The notes beneath the pieces are model-generated. The model did no database searches, was not told the DNA's origin, and was given only the letters and a program-made list of their open reading frames with translations. Positions 54,175-64,000 of a stretch of 64,000 bases of DNA are shown piece after piece. Position numbers and translations under genes: made by a program. The DNA lies in assembly GCA_002297005.1 (NCBI GenBank), contig DBIX01000048.1, positions 1 through 64,000 of the forward strand, given 5' to 3'. This stretch comes from Cyanobacteria bacterium UBA791. Its GTDB lineage: Bacteria > Cyanobacteriota > Vampirovibrionia > Gastranaerophilales > Gastranaerophilaceae. The stretch's first letter is position 1. Each line of letters starts with the position of its first letter.

Positions 54175-54578
54175 TTTTTATTTTTTCCTTTTTTCAAATA
54201 GTCTTCAAATTTCTTTTCTTCAACCTTGTAACCACAACCCTCGTGCAATTTCATAGGTCTATAAATTCTTTTTACTGGGTATCTTCTGCACATTTTTAAT
54301 CGCTTATCATATACAGAACAAAGCCCCTCTTCAGTTACATATTTACACGCAAATATTAAATTGCCATCTTCGTCTTTACCTTTAATATAAAATCTTCTGT
54401 AAGCTGGAAAAAGAAATTGCATGATTTTAAATTCTTTTTCTGTGTAAGTATCAATACTATACATATAATTACAACATTTTCCGCACTTTTTACACTCGCC
54501 AGTAATTTCGTAACTTATTTTTTCTGTTACGAAATACGATTTTAATTCATTTATCATTGTTTCTAAAAAATCGAACAT
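54171..54578 (-). CDS. YkgJ-family cysteine-cluster protein
   Basis: 135 aa. CKKCGKCCNYMY at about 29-40, a distal Cys in FACKYVTEEGLCSVYDKRLKMCRRYP, and GCGYK: the CxxCxxCC family that binds Fe-S or zinc. Function unknown in most bacteria. Divergent from the PBP gene. Confidence 0.87.
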   Translation of the reverse strand: MFDFLETMINELKSYFVTEKISYEITGECKKCGKCCNYMYSIDTYTEKEFKIMQFLFPAYRRFYIKGKDEDGNLIFACKYVTEEGLCSVYDKRLKMCRRYPVKRIYRPMKLHEGCGYKVEEKKFEDYLKKGKNKK

Positions 54579-54655
54579 GTTTTTTTTAATATTTGTGCTT
54601 TAATAATAATATAATGATATATTATAATTCACAATGGAGCAAATTATAAAGAAAT

Positions 54656-56806
54656 ATGAGCGATAAATATCAATTCCAAGTTCCTGAAAGGATAAGAAAA
54701 GTGAAACCTAAACGTAATTACACAAATGTAGGTTATTTTTGTGTGTTTGTGATGGCAGTAATTTTAGCAGCGTTTGTTGCTTTCAAATTATATTTACTTT
54801 CATTACCACCTATACACAACTTAGAAGATTTTAAACCAAACATCATTACTAAAATATATTCTGATGATGGGGAAATAATTAAAACATTTACAGCTTATAC
54901 CTTTAAAAAGGTTGAACTTGAAGAAATTCCAGATACATTAATCCAAGCAATTATTGCAACAGAAGATAAAAACTTTTATCATCACGCAGGTTACGACTTG
55001 TTTGGTCTTGCTCGTTCAATCGTAGCTAACGTTATGGCTGGTAGAGTAGTTCAAGGTGCAAGTACAATTACACAACAACTTTCACGTATTTTATTCTTGA
55101 ACAACGAAAGAACATTTAACAGAAAAATCAAAGAATTTGTTATCGCTGCTCGTATTGAAAAATCAATCAGCAAAGACCAAATTCTAGAAATGTATTTGAA
55201 TAATGTATACTTAGGCTCTGGTGCTTATGGTGTTGAGGGTGCAGCTCAAATTTACTTTAACAAATCTGTTAAACAACTTACATTACCAGAAATGGCTTTA
55301 ATTGCTGGTTTACCTCAAGCACCTAGCGTTTATTCACCTTTTAATAATATAAAGAAGGCTGAAAAACGTAGAAACCAAGTATTAAAAAGAATGTACAAAA
55401 TGCGTTTCATTACTAAGGAAGAATACTTAAGTGCTAAAAAAGCAGAAATAAAATTAAATCACATGCCAAATGTTTATACTTACAACAAAGCTCCTTATTT
55501 CTGCGATTATGTAATGAGAGAATTGGAAAAATTAGGCTTTGACGAAGAAGACATTTCACAAGGTGGTTATAAAATTACAACAACACTTGATTACAATACA
55601 CAACTTGCAGCAAATGATGCTCTTATAAACAATATGAACGCTTATGGTTTAAGAGCTGATAAAAACCAAGCTGCAGTCTTTGTATACAACCATGTCAATG
55701 GTAAAATTCTAGCTTATGCTGGTGGTAAAGATTATTCTAAATCTCAATACGATAGAATTACTCAAGCAGTAAGACCACCAGGATCAGCCTTCAAACCTTT
55801 TGTTTACGCAGCAGCATTAGAAAAAGGTATTACTCCAAACGACATCGTTGAAGATATGCCAGTAAAAATTGGAAACTGGTCACCTAAAAACTATGGTAAC
55901 AAATACAGAGGAAACATTCCTGTATACACAGCTTTAATGGTATCTTCAAACGTATGTGCCGCAAGAATGATAGAATATACAGGTATTAGACCAGTTATTC
56001 AACTTGTACGTATGTTAGGTATCACAACACCTATCGAATACGACTACACAATTGCACTTGGTTCAAACGGTGTTAAACTATTTGAATTTACAAGAGCTTA
56101 TGGTGCTTTTGCTAATGGTGGATACAAGGTTGAACCTTACGCAGTAGAAAGAATTGAAGATTCAAAAGGTAAAGTAATATACGAAGCTCCAACACCAAAA
56201 CCTGTAAAAGTTATGAATTTAAGTACAGCTAGTCAAATGACTTCAATGCTTAAAACAGTAGTTTCAAATGGTACTGGTAGAGCAGCAAACATCGGTAAAC
56301 CAGCAGCGGGTAAAACAGGTACAACAGATGATTCTAAAGATGCTTGCTTTATGGGTTACACACCTAACGTTGTTGCTGGTGTTTGGGTTGGTAATGATGA
56401 CAACTCAAGAAATGGTAACATTCAAGGTGGTACAATTCCTGCTTTGATATGGAGAGATGTTATGAGAGTCGCTACTCAACCTTACGGTAATGTAGATTTC
56501 CAATATACATCTTACGATTTAACTCCATTTAAAGCTGGTAGCAAGGCTATAAAAATTATTTCACCTGACGCTGTACAAAAAGCTTTTGATAAAAAGGAAA
56601 AAGAATTGAAAAACAAGGGTGATGAAAACGTAGATGAAACTCCTGCAGAAGCTTCTTTACCTAAAACTTTATCAAAACCTGTAAAGAAAGAAACTAGAAG
56701 ACCATCAGCAACTCCTACTCCTATTCCTCAACCTGAAAAAGCTCCAGAGCAGGTAATAGAAGAAGCTAGCAAACTTGCACCTATTCCGATGGCTTCACCA
56801 TTTTAA
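54656..56806 (+). CDS. Class A penicillin-binding protein (PBP1A)
   Basis: Bifunctional peptidoglycan synthase. 716 aa: one N-terminal membrane anchor (FCVFVMAVILAAFVAFKLYL), transglycosylase motifs ATEDKNFYHHAG with catalytic Glu near 103, GASTITQQLSR, and RKIKEFVIAARIE. Transpeptidase follows with SAFK (PPGSAFKPF, about 376), SSN in MVSSNVCA and KTGTT near 552. The C-terminal 80 residues are Lys/Pro-rich and probably disordered. Forms a plus-strand pair with lysS. Confidence 0.95.
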   Translation: MSDKYQFQVPERIRKVKPKRNYTNVGYFCVFVMAVILAAFVAFKLYLLSLPPIHNLEDFKPNIITKIYSDDGEIIKTFTAYTFKKVELEEIPDTLIQAIIATEDKNFYHHAGYDLFGLARSIVANVMAGRVVQGASTITQQLSRILFLNNERTFNRKIKEFVIAARIEKSISKDQILEMYLNNVYLGSGAYGVEGAAQIYFNKSVKQLTLPEMALIAGLPQAPSVYSPFNNIKKAEKRRNQVLKRMYKMRFITKEEYLSAKKAEIKLNHMPNVYTYNKAPYFCDYVMRELEKLGFDEEDISQGGYKITTTLDYNTQLAANDALINNMNAYGLRADKNQAAVFVYNHVNGKILAYAGGKDYSKSQYDRITQAVRPPGSAFKPFVYAAALEKGITPNDIVEDMPVKIGNWSPKNYGNKYRGNIPVYTALMVSSNVCAARMIEYTGIRPVIQLVRMLGITTPIEYDYTIALGSNGVKLFEFTRAYGAFANGGYKVEPYAVERIEDSKGKVIYEAPTPKPVKVMNLSTASQMTSMLKTVVSNGTGRAANIGKPAAGKTGTTDDSKDACFMGYTPNVVAGVWVGNDDNSRNGNIQGGTIPALIWRDVMRVATQPYGNVDFQYTSYDLTPFKAGSKAIKIISPDAVQKAFDKKEKELKNKGDENVDETPAEASLPKTLSKPVKKETRRPSATPTPIPQPEKAPEQVIEEASKLAPIPMASPF

Positions 56807-56844
56807 GAAAAAATAATTTAGAATAGACATATAAGGAAATGAAA

Positions 56845-58344
56845 ATGACAGAAGAAAAACAAAAACATGAACCAATTTCGGCAAAAGATACAATTCGCCA
56901 ATTAAGACTTCAAAAGCTTGCAGAATTTGCAGAAAGAGGAATTAACCCATATCCATATTCTTTCGCAAAAAATGCTAAAGCAGCTGAACTTCAAGAGAAA
57001 TATAAAGATTTACCAGCTGATACTGAAACAGAAGATGTATATTCAGTTGCAGGTCGTGTAATGGCTATTAGAAATACTGGTATGTTTATTGACTTAATGG
57101 ATGATTCAGGAAAAATCCAAATTTTTTCACACAAACAAAATCTTCCAGAAGACCAAATTAAACTTTTAAAAATGCTTGATATTGGTGATATGGTTGGATT
57201 TACAGGTAAAATTAGAAGAACTCCTAGAGGAGAACTTTCTATCAAATCAACTGATATTAAACTTTTAGCAAAAGCATTATTACCATTACCTGAAAAATTC
57301 CATGGCTTAACTGACGTTGAAACTCGTTATCGTCAAAGATACGTTGATATGATTGTTAACGACGAAGTTAGAGATACTTTCAGAAAAAGAAGTTTAATTA
57401 TTCAAAAAATTAGAGAATTTTTAAATAATCAAGATTTCTTAGAAGTTGAAACACCAATGCTTCATCCACAAGCAAGCGGTGCTAACGCAAGACCTTTCGT
57501 AACTCACCATAACACTCTTGATATGGATATGACTTTGAGAATTGCACCAGAATTATACTTGAAACGTTTAATGGTTGGTGGCTTGAGCGAAAAGATTTAC
57601 GAAATCAATAGAAGTTTCAGAAACGAGGGTATTGATATTAGACACAACCCAGAATTTACTATGATTGAGTTATACCAAGCTTATGTTGATTACAATGAAA
57701 TGATGGTATTACTAGAAAACATGGTAAGTTATGTTGCTAAAGAAGTTTTAGGTACAACTAAAATTCAATATGGCGAACACGAAATCGATTTAACTCCACC
57801 ATGGGATAGAAAAACTATGTTAGGAGCTATCAAAGAGTATACAGGTATTGATTTCAGCGATTGCTTTACAGTAGAAGATGCAAAAGAAAGAGCTAAATCA
57901 ATTGGTATTCACGCAGACGAAGCTGATAACTGGGGTAAAGTTATTGATGCAGTATTCGAAGAAAAAGTTGAACCACACTTAATTCAACCAGTTCACATCA
58001 TTGACTACCCAAGAGATATATCACCTCTTGCAAAAGTTCATAGAGATAATGACAGATTAACAGAACGTTTTGAAACTCGTGTTAATGGTTGGGAAATTGC
58101 AAATGCATTCTCTGAATTAACAGACCCAATCGACCAAAGATACAGATTTGAAGCCCAAGCTTTAGCAAAAGCAAATGGTGATGAAGAGGCATGTGATATT
58201 GATGAAGATTACATTACAGCTCTTGAATACGGCTTACCACCATGCGGTGGCTTAGGTATGGGTATAGATAGACTTGTTATGTTATTAACAAATTCTCCAT
58301 CAATTCGTGATGTTATCGCATTCCCTACAATGAGAAAAAATTAG
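56845..58344 (+). CDS. lysS: Lysyl-tRNA synthetase (class II)
   Basis: Charges tRNA-Lys. 499 aa: OB-fold anticodon domain (VAGRVMAIRNTGMFIDLMD), class II motif 2 SFRNEGIDIRHNPEFTMIE, and motif 3 GLGMGIDRLVML. ATG 56845 is chosen because AAGGA is 8 bases before it; an in-frame ATG two codons earlier is only 2-3 bases from that site. Confidence 0.97.
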   Translation: MTEEKQKHEPISAKDTIRQLRLQKLAEFAERGINPYPYSFAKNAKAAELQEKYKDLPADTETEDVYSVAGRVMAIRNTGMFIDLMDDSGKIQIFSHKQNLPEDQIKLLKMLDIGDMVGFTGKIRRTPRGELSIKSTDIKLLAKALLPLPEKFHGLTDVETRYRQRYVDMIVNDEVRDTFRKRSLIIQKIREFLNNQDFLEVETPMLHPQASGANARPFVTHHNTLDMDMTLRIAPELYLKRLMVGGLSEKIYEINRSFRNEGIDIRHNPEFTMIELYQAYVDYNEMMVLLENMVSYVAKEVLGTTKIQYGEHEIDLTPPWDRKTMLGAIKEYTGIDFSDCFTVEDAKERAKSIGIHADEADNWGKVIDAVFEEKVEPHLIQPVHIIDYPRDISPLAKVHRDNDRLTERFETRVNGWEIANAFSELTDPIDQRYRFEAQALAKANGDEEACDIDEDYITALEYGLPPCGGLGMGIDRLVMLLTNSPSIRDVIAFPTMRKN

Positions 58345-58361
58345 AAAATAAATTGAATAAA

Positions 58362-58402
58362 ACAAAAAGCGAATGGTTAAAACCATTCGCTTTTTGTTTT
58401 TG
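58362..58402 (+). terminator. Intrinsic terminator of lysS
   Basis: ACAAAAAGCGAATGGTT and its complement with a 2-base loop, then TTTTTG. Confidence 0.93.
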
Positions 58403-58444
58403 TTAGACAAGTATGCCTATATTTGAAGAGATATAGAATATAAA

Positions 58445-58482
58445 CAAAGAGGCGAGGTTGAAAATCAACCTCGCCTCTTTTA
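58445..58482 (-). terminator. Intrinsic terminator of dnaK
   Basis: AAAGAGGCGAGGTTGA and complement, with loop AA-type bases; on the minus strand followed by TTTGTTTA. Confidence 0.88.
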
Positions 58483-58501
58483 TATTAAAGAACCTTCTAA
58501 A

Positions 58502-60367
<1,866 letters not shown>

Positions 60368-60437
60368 TCAGAACGCCTTTCTCTATTTCTATGTTATACT
60401 ACTTTCTTTTTATAATTTTAATTTACCACTATTTTTT

Positions 60438-60476
60438 ATGAATTATTAAAAAATAAACAAAAAATTAATAATTCAT
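60438..60476. promoter_or_regulatory. Inverted repeat between dnaK and coaD
   Basis: ATGAATTATTAA / TTAATAATTCAT, perfect 12-bp arms, 15-base spacer, followed by T5 on plus. It lies 95-133 bases upstream of dnaK and just upstream of the coaD -10 (TATAAT, 60485-60490). Candidate operator, or terminator of an upstream-directed transcript. Confidence 0.4.
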
Positions 60477-60515
60477 TTTTCGTGTATAATATTCATGAAA
60501 TCGGAGAGAAAAATT

Positions 60516-60995
60516 ATGAAAATTGCTATATACCCAGGAAGCTTTGACCCAATAACAAACGGACACTTAGACGTTTTAAAAACTGCAGCAGCTATTTTTG
60601 ATAAGGTTATTATTGCAGTTGCCTATAATGCAGAAAAAAAGGGTGGATTTTTATCTGTTGAAGATAGAGTTCAGCTAATTAAAGATGCCGTAAAAGATTT
60701 TCAAAATGTTGAAGTCGATAGTTTCCACGGCTTAACGGTTGATTACGCCCAAGAAAAAGGTGCAAAAATTCTTATTCGTGGTTTAAGAGCCGTTTCTGAT
60801 TTCGAATTTGAAATGCAACTTTCTCAAACAAATAGTGCTCTTGATAAAGAAGTTAAAACAATTTTCTTAACTACAAGACCAAAATACAACTTCATTTCTT
60901 CAAGTTCTGTAAGAGAAATTGTCGAACTAAAAGGGGACGTAAGCAAGTTCGTACCTGAAAATGTAGACAAATTTTTAAAAGCCAAATTTCTTTGA
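60516..60995 (+). CDS. coaD: Phosphopantetheine adenylyltransferase
   Basis: Penultimate step of coenzyme A synthesis. 159 aa: YPGSFDPITNGHLDVL, LIRGLRAVSDFEFEMQ and the closing SSSSVREIVELKGDVS. ATG 60516 has GGAGAG 7 bases upstream; the in-frame ATG at 60495 would fall at the predicted transcript start. Confidence 0.96.
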   Translation: MKIAIYPGSFDPITNGHLDVLKTAAAIFDKVIIAVAYNAEKKGGFLSVEDRVQLIKDAVKDFQNVEVDSFHGLTVDYAQEKGAKILIRGLRAVSDFEFEMQLSQTNSALDKEVKTIFLTTRPKYNFISSSSVREIVELKGDVSKFVPENVDKFLKAKFL

Positions 60996-61071
60996 TTACA
61001 TTTGACTTTTAACTTTTTAATTGTAAAATAATTAGTAAAAATACACTAGAAAAAAGCAAGGAAATATATAT

Positions 61072-61698
61072 ATGAGCATGCAATCTTATGATCAATTACT
61101 AAAACCGGTTTATGACCTTTTGAAAAGACTAGAACTTTGTTTAGAAAAAGGTTTTCCAATTTTACCAAACTACTTAGTAGCAGTAAAAGTTAAAGATATT
61201 GAACCATTAATTGATACAATTTACGCAACTCTTCCACAAGAAATTCAAGAGGCAAGAGCTTTATTAAGACGTAGAGAAGAATTGCAAATGGAAGCTCAAC
61301 AAAAAGCTGAAAAAATTATTGTAGATGCTCAAAATGAAGCAAGCAGATTATTAAGCGAATCAGATATTCTAAAAGCAGTTCAAAACGAAGCTGAAAAAAT
61401 TAAAGAACAAGTTATAACTGAATGTGAAGAAATTAAACGCAGAGCATTAGAAGATGCTGAAAATGTAAGACTTCAAGCTGCAGACGATGCTATGAGAACT
61501 CGTGAAGGTGCTAACGTTTATGTTGAAAGAGTTTTCTCATATCTTGAAAACATTTTCTCAGAACAACTTCAAACAGTTAAAAACGGTCAAGTTTATATGG
61601 ACAAATTAAAATCAGATGTTGATAGCAATTTCGACCCATTGAAAAATAACTATCCAGCATCTTCTGCTGATTTATCAAGCAATTTTAAAATTGACTAA
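61072..61698 (+). CDS. Coiled-coil protein resembling DivIVA/ATP-synthase subunit B
   Basis: 208 aa. The N-terminal part (YDLLKRLELCLEKGFPILPN) is followed by a long amphipathic helix (about 65-165) rich in Ala, Glu, Lys, Gln with EAQQKAEKIIVDAQNEASRL. Many Firmicutes and cyanobacteria carry a similar protein next to coaD. No membrane segment. A peripheral role in division or envelope is suggested by family resemblance only. Confidence 0.75.
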   Translation: MSMQSYDQLLKPVYDLLKRLELCLEKGFPILPNYLVAVKVKDIEPLIDTIYATLPQEIQEARALLRRREELQMEAQQKAEKIIVDAQNEASRLLSESDILKAVQNEAEKIKEQVITECEEIKRRALEDAENVRLQAADDAMRTREGANVYVERVFSYLENIFSEQLQTVKNGQVYMDKLKSDVDSNFDPLKNNYPASSADLSSNFKID

Positions 61699-61700
61699 TT

Positions 61701-62063
61701 TTAAATATTATCCTCAAATTTAACGGCAACTTTACCTGCCTCAGGATTCATAATTTCGATTACGATTTTATTAGAACCCTCTTTTAAGCATGAAGTATCA
61801 GCAATTTTTATTGTGCCTTTTTGTGCCAATCTAAATTTTAAAGGATTTTCTTCAGAAACCTCTGTTCCCTTAATTTCTTTGCCATCAGTAATGAAAATTA
61901 CATCGTCTTCTGAATACTTTTTATCATTGATTTGTACATAATTAAAACCACTTATAAACCCTGGTCCTAAAATATTTTTTAGTTCAAAAGTCACGCTATC
62001 ACCATTGTTTTTAAGTGTGCCTTTTTGATAAATTTTTCTCAACAAGAACTCAGGTACAATCAC
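61701..62063 (-). CDS. Small beta-rich protein accompanying the GH35 gene
   Basis: 120 aa. IVPEFLLRKIYQKGTLKNNG, VTFELKNILGPGFI and a C-terminal strand pattern ending AGKVAVKFEDN. Family not recognised with confidence; proteins of this look occur beside glycoside hydrolase genes. 12 bases after the GH35 stop, so cotranscribed. May bind or modify the same sugar substrate (inference). Confidence 0.65.
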   Translation of the reverse strand: MIVPEFLLRKIYQKGTLKNNGDSVTFELKNILGPGFISGFNYVQINDKKYSEDDVIFITDGKEIKGTEVSEENPLKFRLAQKGTIKIADTSCLKEGSNKIVIEIMNPEAGKVAVKFEDNI

Positions 62064-62075
62064 GGGTAAACTCCT

Positions 62076-64000
62076 TTAAAATAATTGAAATCTTTTTACA
62101 TCTCCTACTTCTAGTATAACATTTTTCATCTCGTTTTTAAAGTCCCATGTACCATGGATATTTCTGCCTTTTTGCCATACAACAATATCTATTGTGTTAT
62201 GCTCTTTCAAAAATGCATTTATTAAATAAAATTTGTCCTGAACATTTGCTCTTTTAATATATCTACCTATTTTTACACCATTTAAAAAGATTGTTGCACG
62301 ACGATATGGAAAATCTTTTAGGTACAAATATTTAGAAAAAACTTCATCCTCTCTAAAAGTTACATCAAAACTAGCTGAAATCTTTGCTAGATAAGGAGCA
62401 TCAGATTCTCTAAAATCTCCTCTTTCTATAGAAAGTTTTTCGTTGACATAAAATTCAATATCACATTTAGGTAATGTTTCAAATGTAACTAATCCTCGTG
62501 GATGATTTGTTTCGCCAGAAAATCCTTTGTCAAAACCAAGATTTTCTACCAAAATTGTTAATTCGTTTTCTTCTTTATTCAAAACCTTTTTATCCAAATG
62601 TATTTGAATAGTTTCTGGTATTTGTTGAAGTTTTTCAATTTTATAACTGTTTCTGCTCAAAATCTCTTTTCCGTTTATATAAACAGCAAAAAGATGTCTC
62701 GCACTTAAAGTTATTTCTTCTATATTTTTAGGAATTTTTCCTTTGTAAAAAGTAAATTCATCCGATAAATCACAGGATAGGGAATCAAGTTTATCACCTT
62801 TTATTTTTCTCCAAGAAGAATAATCATAATCCGTATCTATTTCAGGTGCACAGAAAGATACTTCAAGGTTTTTCAAAGTCTTTTTATGGTCTGTTTGTGG
62901 ACGAGTTTTAAAATACTTTTTAGAAAATCCATGTTTTAAATCATAATACGCAATTTCAGCACTATGTTCCAAAGCAACCGTATCATCTTTTGCAACGTAA
63001 TCTGCATTAAAAATTGCACGTTTATCTGTAATCCAAGTTTTTCTTGTAGCTTCACGAGTCAAGAATACAAAACGTGTTGATTTTCCATCCTTTTCAAATT
63101 TAAAAGTATCAAAATCCTTTTTGTTTCCAGAAATTTTATCGCCATTCGATAAATACATAGAGGCATTTTCATCAGCAATTAAAAATATCGTTTCTTTTTC
63201 ATCATTTTTTAATCTTGCAAAAACTTCTATGTCTGAAAACTCGATTTCACACGCATAAAGTTTCAAGTTTATTGGACAAATTTTCATATCGTAAGGATTT
63301 ATTCTTGCAGAGAATTTGTCAAAAAGTTTTATAGTTTTAGCTTCAGGATTTAAATTGCGTAAGAATAGCCATTTGCAGTCATTTTCATTATCTTTTCTTA
63401 CTTTTGTATAAATACCTTCTTCATTTATCTCCAAATCTTCGTCAGATTCAGTATTTGTCAAACCAAAGGATTTAAGAAAATAATTTATTTCTTTAGCTTT
63501 AAAATAATTATCCTCTAAAACACCGTATTCATCAATTGGTGCGGTAAAATCATAGCTTGTATAAACTTCATCACAAGCAATATTACCCCAAGAAGTTCCA
63601 CCACAACACATGTAATGATTAAATATCGTTACACCTTGAGAAATAGCCGTTTTGGTAACTAAATTTATGTGTTGGTCAGAAAGCTCTTTTCTAATATGTT
63701 CGTATCCTGAGCCATCCCATTTATCAAACCAGCCAGATTGCATTTCTGCAATAAAAGCTGGAGCATTTTCTTTACATTCAAAAACACCTTCAAGATTATC
63801 CATTGTATCAAAACAGAAATTATCCTTACGCCAATCTTGATTAGGATTGATGTATAAATATGTATCACAAGCATAAATATCTACTACATCTGCCCACAAA
63901 CCCCATGGAGCAGCATCATTATGATAAATTGGACATTTTATACCACGTTCACGTGCCATATCATAAAGCTTACGCATATAAGTGTCGTCCATTTCATCAT
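62076..64000 (-). CDS. GH35 beta-galactosidase, 5' end outside the window
   Basis: The visible 640 residues remain open to the window edge, so the N-terminus is missing. Visible: DDTYMRKLYDMARERGIKCP, which in this family follows the acid/base ENEYG; the nucleophile region AFIAEMQSGWFDKW; the conserved FNHYMCCGGTSWGN. Beta-rich C-terminal domains follow, including a lectin/jelly-roll-like part (LSARHLFAVYINGKEILSRN). Cleaves terminal beta-galactose. No export signal can be judged. Forms an operon with the 120-aa gene. Confidence 0.88.
   Translation of the reverse strand, partial: DEMDDTYMRKLYDMARERGIKCPIYHNDAAPWGLWADVVDIYACDTYLYINPNQDWRKDNFCFDTMDNLEGVFECKENAPAFIAEMQSGWFDKWDGSGYEHIRKELSDQHINLVTKTAISQGVTIFNHYMCCGGTSWGNIACDEVYTSYDFTAPIDEYGVLEDNYFKAKEINYFLKSFGLTNTESDEDLEINEEGIYTKVRKDNENDCKWLFLRNLNPEAKTIKLFDKFSARINPYDMKICPINLKLYACEIEFSDIEVFARLKNDEKETIFLIADENASMYLSNGDKISGNKKDFDTFKFEKDGKSTRFVFLTREATRKTWITDKRAIFNADYVAKDDTVALEHSAEIAYYDLKHGFSKKYFKTRPQTDHKKTLKNLEVSFCAPEIDTDYDYSSWRKIKGDKLDSLSCDLSDEFTFYKGKIPKNIEEITLSARHLFAVYINGKEILSRNSYKIEKLQQIPETIQIHLDKKVLNKEENELTILVENLGFDKGFSGETNHPRGLVTFETLPKCDIEFYVNEKLSIERGDFRESDAPYLAKISASFDVTFREDEVFSKYLYLKDFPYRRATIFLNGVKIGRYIKRANVQDKFYLINAFLKEHNTIDIVVWQKGRNIHGTWDFKNEMKNVILEVGDVKRFQLF

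Overview
The window is AT-rich, gene-dense bacterial chromosome. Gene content fits a fermentative, flagellated gut relative of the Cyanobacteria of the Melainabacteria/Gastranaerophilales type: a PPi-type phosphofructokinase, pyruvate:ferredoxin oxidoreductase (NifJ), an RNase E/G, an SLH-domain envelope protein, flagellin, and many proteins that I cannot place in any widespread family. The taxonomic call is inference from gene content; there is no rRNA gene here. I see no prophage, insertion sequence or CRISPR array.

Layout. 1-10.4 kb: PPi-phosphofructokinase, then three large proteins of unknown family on the minus strand (774, 543 and 448 aa; the first two share a C-terminal domain). Two of these face divergent 56-aa genes, with prmC and an orphan NarL-type response regulator between them. 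10.5-12.1 kb: nadD-yqeK, followed by a 370-base gap holding a candidate type I toxin-antitoxin locus: a 35-aa hydrophobic peptide on the minus strand and a roughly 100-nt antisense RNA with a near-perfect promoter and an intrinsic terminator on the plus strand. 12.1-17.1 kb: radical SAM/DUF2344 fusion, RNase E/G and a small membrane protein. 17.2-21.2 kb: pyrH-frr-cdsA-rnc-rpe. 21.3-31.6 kb: a lineage-type protein, ileS (with a deviant HIGH motif), a dicarboxylate symporter, a HAD phosphatase, a cell-wall amidase, two surface-polysaccharide genes, a tandemly duplicated 51-aa gene with sigma28-like promoters, and tRNA-Cys. 31.6-37.5 kb: recJ and ctpA on minus; a 39-aa gene, a 303-aa gene and mnmA on plus.

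37.5-44.4 kb: a small coupled gene and a flagellin whose variable region is replaced by a GLUG-repeat beta-solenoid; then rimP-nusA, whose only visible promoter lies upstream of an intrinsic terminator (candidate attenuator); a DUF2023-like gene; tuf; and a coiled-coil protein. 44.5-48.4 kb: ligA, three small envelope genes and a 500-base non-coding stretch with dispersed palindromes. 48.4-64 kb: nifJ, an ArsP_2-type permease, an SLH protein, a YkgJ cysteine-cluster protein, PBP1A, lysS, dnaK, coaD, a DivIVA/ATP-synthase-B-like coiled coil, and a GH35 beta-galactosidase (cut by the window edge) with a small partner.

Together the metabolic genes suggest anaerobic glycolysis ending in ferredoxin-linked pyruvate oxidation, with sugar release by GH35. 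Several lineage-type genes share an upstream element resembling TTGTAACAAA-TC-TAACAT about 60-105 bases before their start codons, which may define a regulon.
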